Of a stretch of 64,000 nt of DNA, positions 1 through 8,211 are shown piece after piece. Made by a program: the position numbers and the translations under genes. Source of the DNA: Brevundimonas sp. (GTDB taxonomy: Bacteria > Pseudomonadota > Alphaproteobacteria > Caulobacterales > Caulobacteraceae); NCBI RefSeq assembly GCF_016742135.1, contig NZ_JACVCG010000003.1:369148-433147 (forward strand), written 5' to 3'. The notes under the pieces were generated by a model. That model saw only the letters and a list, made by a program, of their open reading frames with translations. It did not search any database and had not been told where the DNA came from. Positions within the stretch are counted from its first letter, which is position 1. Each line of letters opens with the position of its first letter.

Positions 1-387
1 GAAACCCGTCGACCAGGCCCCCTCGAACCTCTGGGTGGTAAAGGGCGTATAGCTGCCGGCGATCATCAGGAAGATGGCGGCCTCATCCAGCCGCCTCAGC
101 AGCGGCCGGGCCGGGCCGGGATGGGTCAGATTATAGACGGTCGATGCCGTCAGCATGGCGATCAGGCACAGGGCATAGACGGCGGTCGCCAGGATCAGGC
201 CCGCACCGCCTTCCGAAAACGATGACAGGATTGCCAGCACGATGCCGCCGATCCCGGCCAGACCGAGGCCGATCAGATGCACCCACAGATCGGCCAGCCG
301 CTCGCCCCGCGTCTCATAGTGCTCGGCCATGTCCAGCTCATCGGGCTGCATCAGGCGGCGGATCAGGGCGGGCAGTGTCCGGGTCAT
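1..387 (-). CDS. Hemolysin III / TrhA (YqfA-like) family membrane protein, 3' part outside the window
   Basis: Reading the minus strand from the ATG at 387 gives 129 codons that run off the window edge. The protein has a cytoplasmic N-terminus with the segment ERLADLWVHLIGLGLAG, then hydrophobic helices, and ends in the family-typical DEAAIFLMIAGSYTPFT. That last motif, together with the membrane layout, is characteristic of the HlyIII/TrhA/adiponectin-receptor-like family of seven-helix membrane proteins, some of which bind zinc. The second conserved region reads STVYNLTHP rather than the more usual SxxYH, so this is a divergent member. Despite the name, most family members are not proven haemolysins; a role in membrane energetics or lipid homeostasis is more likely. 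No operon partner is visible on the upstream side. Confidence 0.85.
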   Translation of the reverse strand, partial: MTRTLPALIRRLMQPDELDMAEHYETRGERLADLWVHLIGLGLAGIGGIVLAILSSFSEGGAGLILATAVYALCLIAMLTASTVYNLTHPGPARPLLRRLDEAAIFLMIAGSYTPFTTQRFEGAWSTGF

Positions 388-543
388 GGGCCGTGCTTTC
401 TTCAGGCCGTTACAGAAGACGCATCGAGACAGTCACTGTGGCCGACATTAGGACGATGAAATGACTGGACCCTGAATCCTCTCCATCCCGACCGACAAGA
501 CTCCCGCCTGCGGCAGTTACGCCACAGGAAACGGGCGTACGGC

Positions 544-1854
544 CTAAAGGATGTAGCGGCTCAGATCGCTGTCCCCGGTCAGGTTGCCCAGCCGCTCGCG
601 CACCGCGTCGGCGTCAAAGCGGATCGTCTGGCCGGACAGGTCGGCAGCCTTGTAGCTGGTCTCTTCCAGAACCCGCTCGACCACGGTGATCAGGCGCCGC
701 GCCCCGATGTTCTCGATGGCCCCGTTGGCCGCGACGGCGGCGTCGGCCAGCGCCTCGATGGCATCGTCGGTGAACTCCAGCGTCACATCCTCGGTCGCCA
801 GCAGGGCCTGATTCTGGCGGATCAGATTGGCCTCGGGCTCGGTCAGGATGCGCTTGAAGTCGTCGCGCGTCAGGGCCTTCAACTCGACCCGGATCGGCAG
901 CCGCCCCTGAAGCTCGGGCAACAGGTCGCTGGGCTTGGAAACATGAAACGCGCCCGACGCCACGAACAGCACATGGTCGGATTTCACCGGGCCATAACGG
1001 GTCGTCACCGTCGTCCCCTCGATCAGGGGCAAGAGGTCCCGTTGAACGCCCTCGCGGCTGACATCGGCGCCGCCTCGATCCTGTCGCGCGGCGACCTTGT
1101 CGATCTCGTCGATGAAGACGATGCCCTCGGTCTCTGCCAGAAGCACCGCCTCGCGCGCCAGACTGTCGGTGTCGAGCAGCTTGTCCGATTCCTCGGCGAT
1201 CAGGGGCGCGTGGGCCGCCTTGACCGACAGCCGCACCGTCTTCGTGCGCGGGCCGCTCATCTTGCCCAGCATCTCGGTCAGATTGATCATGCCGACATTG
1301 CCGCCCGGGCTCATGCCCGGCAGGTCCAGCCCCGGCAGGGGAGAGGCGGTATCGGCCAGCGCCAGGTCGATCTCCTTGTCGTCCAGCTCGCCCTTGCGCA
1401 GTCGGGCGCGAAACGCGTCACGCGTGGCCTTCTGGGCGCCGGGCCCCACCAGGGCATCCAGAATCCGGTCCTCCGCCGCGCGCTCGGCCTGGGCGCGCAC
1501 CTCGTCCCTGCGGCGGTCGCGGACCAGGATCAGCGCGGCCTCGACCAGATCCCGCAGAATCTGGTCGACGTCCCGGCCGACATAGCCGACCTCGGTGAAT
1601 TTGGTGGCCTCGACCTTCAGGAACGGCGACCCGGTCAGCTTCGCCAGCCGTCGGGCAATCTCGGTCTTGCCGACGCCGGTGGGGCCAATCATCAGAATAT
1701 TCTTGGGTGTTACCTCGTCGCGCAGCTCGTCGGGCACGCGCTTGCGCCGCCAGCGGTTGCGCAGCGCCAGGGCCACGGCGCGCTTGGCGTCCGCCTGGCC
1801 GACGATGAAGCGGTCCAGCTCCGAGACGATTTCGCGGGGAGAGAGGTCGGTCAT
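544..1854 (-). CDS. hslU: ATP-dependent protease ATPase subunit HslU (ClpY)
   Basis: 436-residue AAA+ unfoldase that feeds proteins into the HslV chamber in the cytoplasm. The start chosen is the ATG that gives [20 protein letters not shown], the usual HslU N-terminus; the open frame continues upstream but only through hslV. Walker A GPTGVGKT is at residues 57-64, the pore-loop GYVG near residue 92, Walker B as VFIDEID near 250, and the sensor/arginine region follows [20 protein letters not shown]. The C-terminus ends in SRYIL, the conserved tail that docks into HslV. The start overlaps the hslV stop by four bases, so the two are translationally coupled. Length matches the family. Confidence 0.97.
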   Translation of the reverse strand: MTDLSPREIVSELDRFIVGQADAKRAVALALRNRWRRKRVPDELRDEVTPKNILMIGPTGVGKTEIARRLAKLTGSPFLKVEATKFTEVGYVGRDVDQILRDLVEAALILVRDRRRDEVRAQAERAAEDRILDALVGPGAQKATRDAFRARLRKGELDDKEIDLALADTASPLPGLDLPGMSPGGNVGMINLTEMLGKMSGPRTKTVRLSVKAAHAPLIAEESDKLLDTDSLAREAVLLAETEGIVFIDEIDKVAARQDRGGADVSREGVQRDLLPLIEGTTVTTRYGPVKSDHVLFVASGAFHVSKPSDLLPELQGRLPIRVELKALTRDDFKRILTEPEANLIRQNQALLATEDVTLEFTDDAIEALADAAVAANGAIENIGARRLITVVERVLEETSYKAADLSGQTIRFDADAVRERLGNLTGDSDLSRYIL

Positions 1855-2432
1855 TCGGCACCTCCCAGCCGCTCCACCGTCAGATTGCCGTTGGTGTAGA
1901 CACAGACCTCGGCGGCGATGGCCATGGCCTTTCGGGCGATTGCCTCGGCGTCCAGGTCCGTGTTCTCGATCAGCGCCCGGGCGGCCGACAGGGCGAAATT
2001 GCCGCCGGAGCCGACAGCGGCGGCTCCATGCTCGGGCTCCAGCACATCGCCGACCCCCGTGACCGTAAAGATCGAGGTCCTGTCGGCGACCAGCAGCATG
2101 GCCTCCAGCCGCCGCAGATAACGGTCGGTGCGCCAATCCTTGGCTAGGTCGACACAGGCGCGGGCCAGCTGCTCCGGATACTGTTCCAGCTTGGCCTCAA
2201 GCCGTTCCAGCAGGGTAAAGGCGTCGGCGGTCGCACCCGCGAATCCCGCGACGACCCGCCCGCCCGCCAGGGTCCGGACCTTGCGCGCGGCCCCCTTGAC
2301 GATGGTGGGCCCCATCGAGACCTGGCCGTCGCCGGCGATGACCGTCGTGCCGCCCTTGCGCACGGCCAGGATGGTGGTGCCGTGCCAGCCCGGGCCGGAA
2401 TGGGAGGGGAGGAGGGAGTCTGCGTGGCTCAT
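1851..2432 (-). CDS. hslV: ATP-dependent protease peptidase subunit HslV (ClpQ)
   Basis: N-terminal-threonine peptidase of the HslUV complex, proteasome beta-type. From the ATG at 2432 the protein has 193 residues; the open frame extends three codons further to a TTG at 2441, but that would overlap the predicted promoter -10. The catalytic Thr is the first T of [10 protein letters not shown], preceded by about 18 residues ending in WHG, so the subunit must be processed at Gly-Thr rather than only losing Met as in E. coli. [14 protein letters not shown] and [14 protein letters not shown] are conserved. hslV leads the hslVU operon and overlaps hslU by four bases. Confidence 0.96.
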   Translation of the reverse strand: MSHADSLLPSHSGPGWHGTTILAVRKGGTTVIAGDGQVSMGPTIVKGAARKVRTLAGGRVVAGFAGATADAFTLLERLEAKLEQYPEQLARACVDLAKDWRTDRYLRRLEAMLLVADRTSIFTVTGVGDVLEPEHGAAAVGSGGNFALSAARALIENTDLDAEAIARKAMAIAAEVCVYTNGNLTVERLGGAE

Positions 2433-2439
2433 GCCGCCC

Positions 2440-2468
2440 AAATGGGGCCGCGTTTGAGCGTGCGCAAG
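2440..2468 (-). promoter_or_regulatory. Heat-shock (sigma-32/RpoH) type promoter of hslVU
   Basis: On the minus strand there is CTTGCGC (2468-2462), a 14-base spacer, then CCCCATTT (2447-2440). This resembles the RpoH consensus of a CTTGAAA-like -35 and a CCCCATnT-like -10 with 13-17 bases between. HslUV is a classical heat-shock operon, which supports the reading. Transcription would begin within a few bases of the hslV ATG at 2432, so the mRNA could be leaderless or nearly so. A purely visual match; the start site is inferred. Confidence 0.5.
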
Positions 2469-2516
2469 CTCAAGGTTCTGAAATGTAACAGACTAATGAC
2501 GGCCACAAAATTGCCC

Positions 2517-2532
2517 ATGTAACCCGTTACAT
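2517..2532. promoter_or_regulatory. Perfect inverted repeat, candidate operator between hslV and the BLUF gene
   Basis: ATGTAAC-CC-GTTACAT is a perfect dyad with 7-base arms in a locally AT-rich intergenic stretch, 60 bases upstream of the BLUF start. An extra half-site ATGTAAC lies at 2483-2489, and a second dyad (GGAATT-C-AATTCC) lies at 2534-2546. The size and symmetry suit a dimeric repressor or activator. I do not recognise the cognate regulator. Confidence 0.5.
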
Positions 2533-2591
2533 TGGAATTCAATTCCGTGTAGCGTCCTTGTCTTCGCAATTCTCCCCGGTCAGGAAGAACA

Positions 2592-3020
2592 ATGCTCCAT
2601 CGCGTCACCTATGTGAGCGAGGCCATGGGCTCGCTCGGTACCAGTCTGCTTTCGGTCGCCCAGGTTCTGGGTGTGTCCGAGGCCAACAACCGTCGCGATC
2701 ACCTGACCGGGGCCATTGCACTGGACCGGGGACGCATCGTCCAGGTCATCGAGGGCGCGCGGGCGGATGTTGATCGCCTGCTCGGCCGTCTCAGGACCGA
2801 TCCACGACATAAAAATCTGTCGATCCTCGCGGATCGTCCGGTCGCCGCCCGTCTGTTCTATGCGCCCATGGCCCACTGCCATTTCGAAACCTGGTCCACC
2901 GGCCTCGACCTGCTGGCCCTGTCGGAAGGCCATGTGCCGGTTGATCGGGCCGAAGCCCTTCTGGCCGAGTGCGCCCGCGGCGATGACACCCATGCCGGGC
3001 GGACCGGCACCGACGGCTAG
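2592..3020 (+). CDS. BLUF-domain blue-light sensor, short single-domain type
   Basis: 142-residue cytoplasmic protein. BLUF domains bind FAD and rearrange a Tyr-Gln hydrogen-bond network on blue light. Seen here: Tyr7 in VTYVS, Asn33 in the NNRRDHLTG segment, Gln51 in QVIEG, and Met93; Asn and Gln are 18 residues apart as in AppA. The RHKNLSIL and RLFYAPM segments also fit the fold. After about residue 100 there is only a short C-terminal extension of about 40 residues, with no EAL, GGDEF or other output domain, so signalling must go through a partner protein. Its TAG stop is directly followed by a GTG at 3021, in frame with the MoeB-like gene downstream, so the two are probably co-transcribed. 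It diverges from hslVU. Confidence 0.92.
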   Translation: MLHRVTYVSEAMGSLGTSLLSVAQVLGVSEANNRRDHLTGAIALDRGRIVQVIEGARADVDRLLGRLRTDPRHKNLSILADRPVAARLFYAPMAHCHFETWSTGLDLLALSEGHVPVDRAEALLAECARGDDTHAGRTGTDG

Positions 3021-3068
3021 GTGCACAATCCGGGTCGCGTCGGTGCCCACGGCGGCCTAAACAGGGCC

Positions 3069-3803
3069 GTGACCTTTTCCGAAGACGAGATCGAACGCTA
3101 CGCCCGCCATCTGGTGCTGGCCGATGTCGGCGGGCCGGGCCAGCAGCGGCTCAAGGCGGCGCGTGTGCTCATCGTCGGCATGGGCGGCGTCGGCGGTCCG
3201 GCCGCTCTTTACCTCGCGGCGGCGGGGGTCGGTACGCTGGGCCTTGTGGATGACGACACGGTCTCTCTCTCGAACCTGCAGCGCCAGATCCAGTTCGACA
3301 CGGGCGATGTGGACCGATCCAAGGTCGGGGTTTCGGCCCGGCGGCTGACTGCTCTCAATCCGCATGTCGAAGTCCGGACCTATGCCGAGCGCCTGTCGCG
3401 TGAGACCGCCCAGGCGCGCGTAGTCGGCTGGGATCTGGTCATCGACGGGACCGACGATTTCGAAACGCGGATGGCGGTGAATGCCGCCTGCGTCGCGTCC
3501 CGGGTGCCGCTGGTCTCGGGCGCTCTGGGCGCCTGGAGCGGGCAGGTCGCCGTGTTCGAGGGTCGGCCCTGCTATCGCTGCCTCGTGCCGGATATACCGC
3601 CCGATGCGGAAACCTGCGCCCGCGTGGGCGTGGTCGGGGCCCTGGCCGGCCTGATCGGCAGTCTGGCGGCGCTGGAAGCCATCAAGCGATTGACCGGCGC
3701 GGGCGATCCGCTGACCGGGCGCCTCTGGATCCACGACGCCCTGAGCGGACAGTCCCGCACCGTGCGTATCGCGGCCGACCCCGCCTGCCCCGTCTGCGGC
3801 TGA
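3069..3803 (+). CDS. MoeB/ThiF/HesA-family adenylyltransferase (E1-like activating enzyme)
   Basis: 244 residues from a GTG giving MTFSEDEIERYARHLVL, the usual MoeB start; an in-frame GTG at 3021 exists but adds an unconserved stretch. The family adenylates the C-terminal glycine of ubiquitin-fold sulfur carriers such as MoaD or ThiS. Visible features are the nucleotide loop GMGGVGGPAA, the DDDTVSLSNLQRQI motif with the Asn-Arg-Gln residues that contact ATP, TDDFETR, and two zinc-binding pairs: CYRC and the C-terminal CPVC. A Cys sits in the DAETCARVGVVG segment as in family members. There is no C-terminal rhodanese domain. Molybdopterin synthesis is the default role; no moa or thi gene lies in the window, so the exact carrier is unknown. 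Confidence 0.88.
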   Translation: MTFSEDEIERYARHLVLADVGGPGQQRLKAARVLIVGMGGVGGPAALYLAAAGVGTLGLVDDDTVSLSNLQRQIQFDTGDVDRSKVGVSARRLTALNPHVEVRTYAERLSRETAQARVVGWDLVIDGTDDFETRMAVNAACVASRVPLVSGALGAWSGQVAVFEGRPCYRCLVPDIPPDAETCARVGVVGALAGLIGSLAALEAIKRLTGAGDPLTGRLWIHDALSGQSRTVRIAADPACPVCG

Positions 3804-3806
3804 GGA

Positions 3807-5852
3807 TCAGGCGAAGGCCTGTTTCAGCAGCGCGATATAGCGTTCCAACAATTCCTGCTCCTTCGCGGCCGGCCAGTCGGCGTGCCCGGCATCTTCCACC
3901 TCAATCAGCTCGGCTGCCTTGCCCGCCCGGTCCAGGGCCTCCTTCATCCGGCGCGATTCGATGACCGGCACGACGGGGTCGTCTACCCCGTGCACCAGCA
4001 GGACCGGACAGGCGATCTCGGCCGCCCGCCGGCGGGGTGAGCCCGAGGCCAGCCCGGTCGCCATGGTCGCCGGATCGCCGATGCGTTTGGTCCAGAAATC
4101 ATAGACCAGCCGCCCCTCGGTATCGTCCTCCCGCCGTTCCCATTCCAGCATCTCCAGCAGGTCCGCCACGCCACAGATGGCGATGGCCGCCTTGTACAGG
4201 TCGGGTCGCCGCACAGCCCCCATCAGTGCCGCATAGCCGCCGTAGCTGGTGCCCATGATGGCCACGCGGCCTGCATCCAGACCCTTGAGGGCGATGGCGT
4301 GATCGATGGCGTCCTCGACGTCTTCCTGCATGCGGTCGCCCCAACGGCCCCAGCCTTCACGGGCAAAGGCCATCCCGTAGCCCCCCGAGCCCCGGAAATT
4401 GGGCCGCAGCACCCACCAGCCCTGGGCGGCCAGCACCTGAACCTGGCGATCCCATGTGCGCAGATCGCGCACCTCGGGCCCTCCATGGGGCAGAACCACC
4501 AGCGGGCCCGGCCGGCCCCCGGGCGGGGCGGTCAGATAGGCCTCGATCGAGGCCCCGTCGCGCGTGGTCACCGTCAGGGTGTCGGTCAGGCCCAGCCGCT
4601 CGAAATCCAGCGGGCGAATGGCGCCCAGATTGACGATGGCCCGGGCCTCCCGGTCATAGAAATACCAGGCCCCCGGTTCGCGCGGGCCGGTTACGCCGAC
4701 CACCATCCGGTTATGGTCGCGGCTGAGGTCGTTCAGATAGACGTCGCAGTCATTGTCCATGAAGGCGTTGAGCGCCCGGTGGTGCGCGCCCAGCGAAGCA
4801 TCGACAAAATCGTACTCCAGACGCTCGCCATAGAAGGCCGCCGCCACATAGCGGCCCGCGGCGTCGGTCACGCCATGCATCACGTCGCGACCCTCCCGCC
4901 GGGCCATGGGCGCACCCATGCCGAGCGTCGTCAGGTCCATTTCACGGACCGCCATGGTGTCCTCGCCCTCCACGCGCGCGGTGACCAGAATGGTCCCGGG
5001 CGTGTCGCCCTCGCCCACCCATTCGAACTCGGGCAGGTCGCCGATCCGGTTGCGACGGATCGGTCGCCAGGCGCTGGAGCCCTGCGCCCGGCCTGATACC
5101 GTCAGTACCGTCCCGCGCGGATTGACGTCATAGCGGATGACCGGAACCCCGCCCTGGGTCTCCCAGCCGATTGTGCCGGAACTGCCGCGCTCGATCCGGG
5201 TGGCCGATCCAGTCGCGACATTCACCTTGTGCAGGCCCAGCATGCCGTCGCGCTCCCATGCGGCCATCAACACATGGCCGGGGTCGTTGCGCAGCAGGTC
5301 CACTACATAGCCGAGGTCCCGGGAGGCCCGCAGCCGGCGCCGGTCGTCCTGGAACATGACGGCCATTTCGCCTGTCACCGCGCTGACCGACAGCAGGCGC
5401 TTCGAGGTAACCTCCTGAGCGGTGGTCCGGCGGTTCGAGCCCGTCACGGCCTGCGGGCCGACCCTGACCGTGACCGCTACCCGCACCAGCAGATGTTCGT
5501 CATTGGCCCATTCCAGGCTCTCGACCTCGGTGGGCCCCAGGTCGATCCGCTTGCGCGCGCCTTCCGGATCGTTCGCGTCCAGCACGTCGATCACGCCATG
5601 TGGCTCGTCCTCGGTCCCCAGCTGGTCCAGTACGGCAATTAGCGTCCCGCCCGGCGACAGGGTCGCTGCGCGTGTGCGGGCGGGCGTGAAGAAGGCGGCG
5701 ACCGGATAGGGGGTGGGGGTCTGCCGACCGGCTGCGGCCCGCGCCATCGAGGGCCTCAGCCCCAGCAGGCTCGCGCCGCCCAACCCCGCAGCGGTTGCCA
5801 GCAGCCGACGCCGCGACAGGACCGCAAGGGTCGCCACGTCTTTGGACTTCAT
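3807..5852 (-). CDS. Tat-exported S9 family prolyl-oligopeptidase-like peptidase
   Basis: 681 residues. The N-terminus carries a twin-arginine signal (SRRRLLATAAGLGGASLLG) with an Ala-rich cleavage region, so export is to the periplasm in folded form. An N-terminal beta-propeller of about 400 residues precedes an alpha/beta-hydrolase domain with GTSYGGYAAL (nucleophile Ser), VDDPVVP (Asp) and AGHADW (His). This is the S9C/DPP-like group that cleaves short peptides, often with aminopeptidase activity. It ends four bases after the end of the convergent MoeB-like gene. A second S9 gene of the same architecture is at 38204-40150, but with a Sec-type signal. Substrate unknown. Confidence 0.9.
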   Translation of the reverse strand: MKSKDVATLAVLSRRRLLATAAGLGGASLLGLRPSMARAAAGRQTPTPYPVAAFFTPARTRAATLSPGGTLIAVLDQLGTEDEPHGVIDVLDANDPEGARKRIDLGPTEVESLEWANDEHLLVRVAVTVRVGPQAVTGSNRRTTAQEVTSKRLLSVSAVTGEMAVMFQDDRRRLRASRDLGYVVDLLRNDPGHVLMAAWERDGMLGLHKVNVATGSATRIERGSSGTIGWETQGGVPVIRYDVNPRGTVLTVSGRAQGSSAWRPIRRNRIGDLPEFEWVGEGDTPGTILVTARVEGEDTMAVREMDLTTLGMGAPMARREGRDVMHGVTDAAGRYVAAAFYGERLEYDFVDASLGAHHRALNAFMDNDCDVYLNDLSRDHNRMVVGVTGPREPGAWYFYDREARAIVNLGAIRPLDFERLGLTDTLTVTTRDGASIEAYLTAPPGGRPGPLVVLPHGGPEVRDLRTWDRQVQVLAAQGWWVLRPNFRGSGGYGMAFAREGWGRWGDRMQEDVEDAIDHAIALKGLDAGRVAIMGTSYGGYAALMGAVRRPDLYKAAIAICGVADLLEMLEWERREDDTEGRLVYDFWTKRIGDPATMATGLASGSPRRRAAEIACPVLLVHGVDDPVVPVIESRRMKEALDRAGKAAELIEVEDAGHADWPAAKEQELLERYIALLKQAFA

Positions 5853-5912
5853 CGATTTTCCCCCCGAAACAACTCAGGGAAACCGACCACGCGGGCCGGG
5901 ACCCGTCAAGCG

Positions 5913-6899
5913 TTACAGCATGGCCGGGATGACGCGGTCGGGGGGCCTGTGGCCATTCTGGAACGTCATGATGTTGGCGATCACCCGGTCGCCCATGTCC
6001 TGACGCGACTCGATCGTCGCCGACCCCAGATGCGGCATCAGCACCACCTCGGGCCGGTTCAGCAGACCGGGGTGCACCAACGGCTCCTGCTCGAACACAT
6101 CCAGCCCCACGCCGCCCAACGTACGCCTGCCGACCGCCTCGGCCAGCGCCGCCTCGTCGATCAGCTCACCCCGCGCCGTGTTGATCAGGATCGCGTGCGG
6201 CGCCAGAAGGCCCAACCGCCGCGCGTCTATCAGATGGTGCGTGTCGCGTGTCGCCGGACAATTCAGGGAAATAATGTCCATGCGGTGCAGCATGGCGTCG
6301 AGGTCGTCCCAGTATGTGGCCTGGAGATCCTCTACGATCATCGGGCTCAGCGGTTTGCGATTGTGATAGTGCACCTGCATGCCGAAGGCGCGGGCCCGAC
6401 GGGCCAGGGCCTGGCCGATCCGCCCCATGCCGATGATGCCCAGTCGCTTGCCCCACAGCTTGCGCCCGCACATCCAGGTCGGCGTCCAGCCGGAAAATTC
6501 CCCTTTCTGAACAACGCCTGCGCCTTCCACCAGTCTCCGGCTGACCGCCAGGATCAGCCCCATGGCCAGATCGGCCGTATCCTCGGTCAGCACCCCCGGC
6601 GTATTGGTGACGATCAGGCCGCGCCCGACCGCCGCCTCGACGTCGATGTGGTCGACGCCCGCCCCGAAATTGGCGATCATTTTCAACTGCTCACCAGCCT
6701 TCCCCAGCAGATCCGCGTCGATCTGGTCGGTGATGGTCGGCACCAGAACCTCGGCCCGGCCGACGGCCTCCTCCAGCGCCGCCCGGTCGAACGGCCGGTC
6801 CGTCAGGTTCAGTTCGGCGTCGAACAGTTCGCGCATGCGCGTTTCGACAGCGTCCGGCAGACGTCTGGTTAACACGACCTTAAGCCTGCGGCTCGACAT
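5913..6899 (-). CDS. D-2-hydroxyacid dehydrogenase (glyoxylate/hydroxypyruvate reductase-like)
   Basis: 328-residue NAD(P)-dependent cytoplasmic dehydrogenase. It contains the dinucleotide motif GIIGMGRIGQALARRARAFG, catalytic Arg in INTARGELIDE, Glu in DVFEQEPLVHPGL, and His in MPHLGSATIESR. Overall layout and length match the GyaR/GHRPR group that reduces glyoxylate or hydroxypyruvate. It starts at an ATG 36 bases from the divergent SH3-domain gene, so the two share a very short promoter region. Substrate assignment is from family resemblance only. Confidence 0.9.
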   Translation of the reverse strand: MSSRRLKVVLTRRLPDAVETRMRELFDAELNLTDRPFDRAALEEAVGRAEVLVPTITDQIDADLLGKAGEQLKMIANFGAGVDHIDVEAAVGRGLIVTNTPGVLTEDTADLAMGLILAVSRRLVEGAGVVQKGEFSGWTPTWMCGRKLWGKRLGIIGMGRIGQALARRARAFGMQVHYHNRKPLSPMIVEDLQATYWDDLDAMLHRMDIISLNCPATRDTHHLIDARRLGLLAPHAILINTARGELIDEAALAEAVGRRTLGGVGLDVFEQEPLVHPGLLNRPEVVLMPHLGSATIESRQDMGDRVIANIMTFQNGHRPPDRVIPAML

Positions 6900-6934
6900 T
6901 GGCGGGGACTTTGGAACTGGAGGGCGAAGGCGGA

Positions 6935-7522
6935 ATGGAAAGGGTGTCTAGCAAACCCCGGACCCCAGGCCAAAGGGGGATGCGGCTCGCCGGTGTCACG
7001 GCCGCTGCTCTCGGTCTCGCGCTGATGCTGTCGGGACAGGCCGTGCGGCCGGACGGTCGGCCGACCCCCAGCAGCTATCCCGTGCCGCGCTGGATCACCC
7101 TCAAGGCCAGCCAGGTCCACGCCCGCAAGGGCCCGGGGCTGGATCACCAGATCCTGTGGACCTATCGCGTCTCCGGCCTGCCGGTCCAGGTGGTCGCCGA
7201 GACCTTTGAGTGGCGCAAGATCTGCGATCCCGAGGGGTCACTGGTCTGGGTTCACCGCAGCACCACGTCGGGCCGCCGCACGGTCCTAAACCGGGGCGAT
7301 ACGGCGATTGAGGTCCGTTCGGCGCGCCGCGATGACGCGGGCATTCGCGCGCGCCTGTCCCCCCACGCCCTGGTGCCCATCACCGACTGCGACGAGGGCT
7401 GGTGCGAGGTCCGCTCGGGCCGGGTACGGGGCTGGGTGCGCGAAGGTGCCGTCTTCGGCACCCAGGCGTCCCCCCTGTGCGAACCCAACCGCCCCGCCGG
7501 GCCCGCGCCTCGCAGGCCCTGA
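6935..7522 (+). CDS. Exported bacterial SH3-domain protein
   Basis: 195 residues from an ATG preceded by GAAGGCGG. The start of the protein is basic and is followed by a hydrophobic segment (LAGVTAAALGLALMLSG), so it is exported or membrane-anchored. Two SH3-like modules follow: one with the typical VHARKGPGLDHQILW (residues about 55-110), the second with EVRSARRDDAGIRARLSPHA and WCEVRSGRVRGWV. Proteins of this kind (SH3_4/YgiM-like) bind cell-wall peptides or modulate envelope enzymes. A Pro-rich tail ends the protein. It lies 78 bases upstream of fabA on the same strand but with no evident functional link. Confidence 0.85.
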   Translation: MERVSSKPRTPGQRGMRLAGVTAAALGLALMLSGQAVRPDGRPTPSSYPVPRWITLKASQVHARKGPGLDHQILWTYRVSGLPVQVVAETFEWRKICDPEGSLVWVHRSTTSGRRTVLNRGDTAIEVRSARRDDAGIRARLSPHALVPITDCDEGWCEVRSGRVRGWVREGAVFGTQASPLCEPNRPAGPAPRRP

Positions 7523-7600
7523 CGGCCTCGGTCGGGCCGTTGCCGGTTGACCGGGGCGATTTCACGTGCCACGCCCGCCGCTCAGCCCAAGGAGGCCGTC

Positions 7601-8131
7601 TTGAGTCAGTTTGAACGCCAGTCTTCCTATGACTATGAAGCCCTGCTCGCCTCGGGCCGGGGCGAGCTTTTCGGCCCGGGCAATGCCCAGCTGCCGGCCC
7701 CGCCCATGCTGATGTTCGACCGCATCACCCGGATCAACGATGACGGCGGCGCGCACGGAAAGGGCTATGTCGAGGCCGAGCTGGACGTCCATCCCGACCT
7801 CTGGTTCTTCAAATGCCACTTCATCGGCGACCCCGTCATGCCGGGATGTCTGGGACTGGACGCCATGTGGCAGCTGGTCGGCTTCTACCTCGGCTGGATC
7901 GGTGGTCCCGGAAAGGGACGCGCGCTCGGCGTGGGTGAGGTCAAATTCACGGGCCAGGTGCAGCCGGACGTCAAAAAGGTCGTTTACAAGATCGACCTGA
8001 AGCGGGTCATCAACCGCCGCCTGGTCATGGGCATCGCCGACGGGGTTCTCGAAGCCGATGGCGTCCCTATCTATACGGCCACGGACATGCGGGTTGGCCT
8101 GTTCGGCGGCCAGGACACCAGGGCTGAATAG
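7601..8131 (+). CDS. fabA: 3-hydroxydecanoyl-ACP dehydratase/isomerase FabA
   Basis: 176 residues from a TTG start giving [19 protein letters not shown], with AAGGAGG five bases upstream; this agrees with the roughly 172-residue FabA of E. coli, whereas the open frame from 7547 would add a non-conserved leader. The catalytic His73 lies in [20 protein letters not shown] and Asp87 follows, matching E. coli H70 and D84. It dehydrates 3-hydroxydecanoyl-ACP and isomerises the product to the cis-3 form, the branch point for unsaturated fatty acids. fabB follows at 80 bases, as expected for this pathway. Confidence 0.97.
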   Translation: MSQFERQSSYDYEALLASGRGELFGPGNAQLPAPPMLMFDRITRINDDGGAHGKGYVEAELDVHPDLWFFKCHFIGDPVMPGCLGLDAMWQLVGFYLGWIGGPGKGRALGVGEVKFTGQVQPDVKKVVYKIDLKRVINRRLVMGIADGVLEADGVPIYTATDMRVGLFGGQDTRAE

Positions 8132-8211
8132 TCGGGGTCATAGCCCCACAGAATACCCCGGAAGGATCGCGGATTACGCGGCGGAATAACGGACAGGATC
8201 AGGAAATCAGC

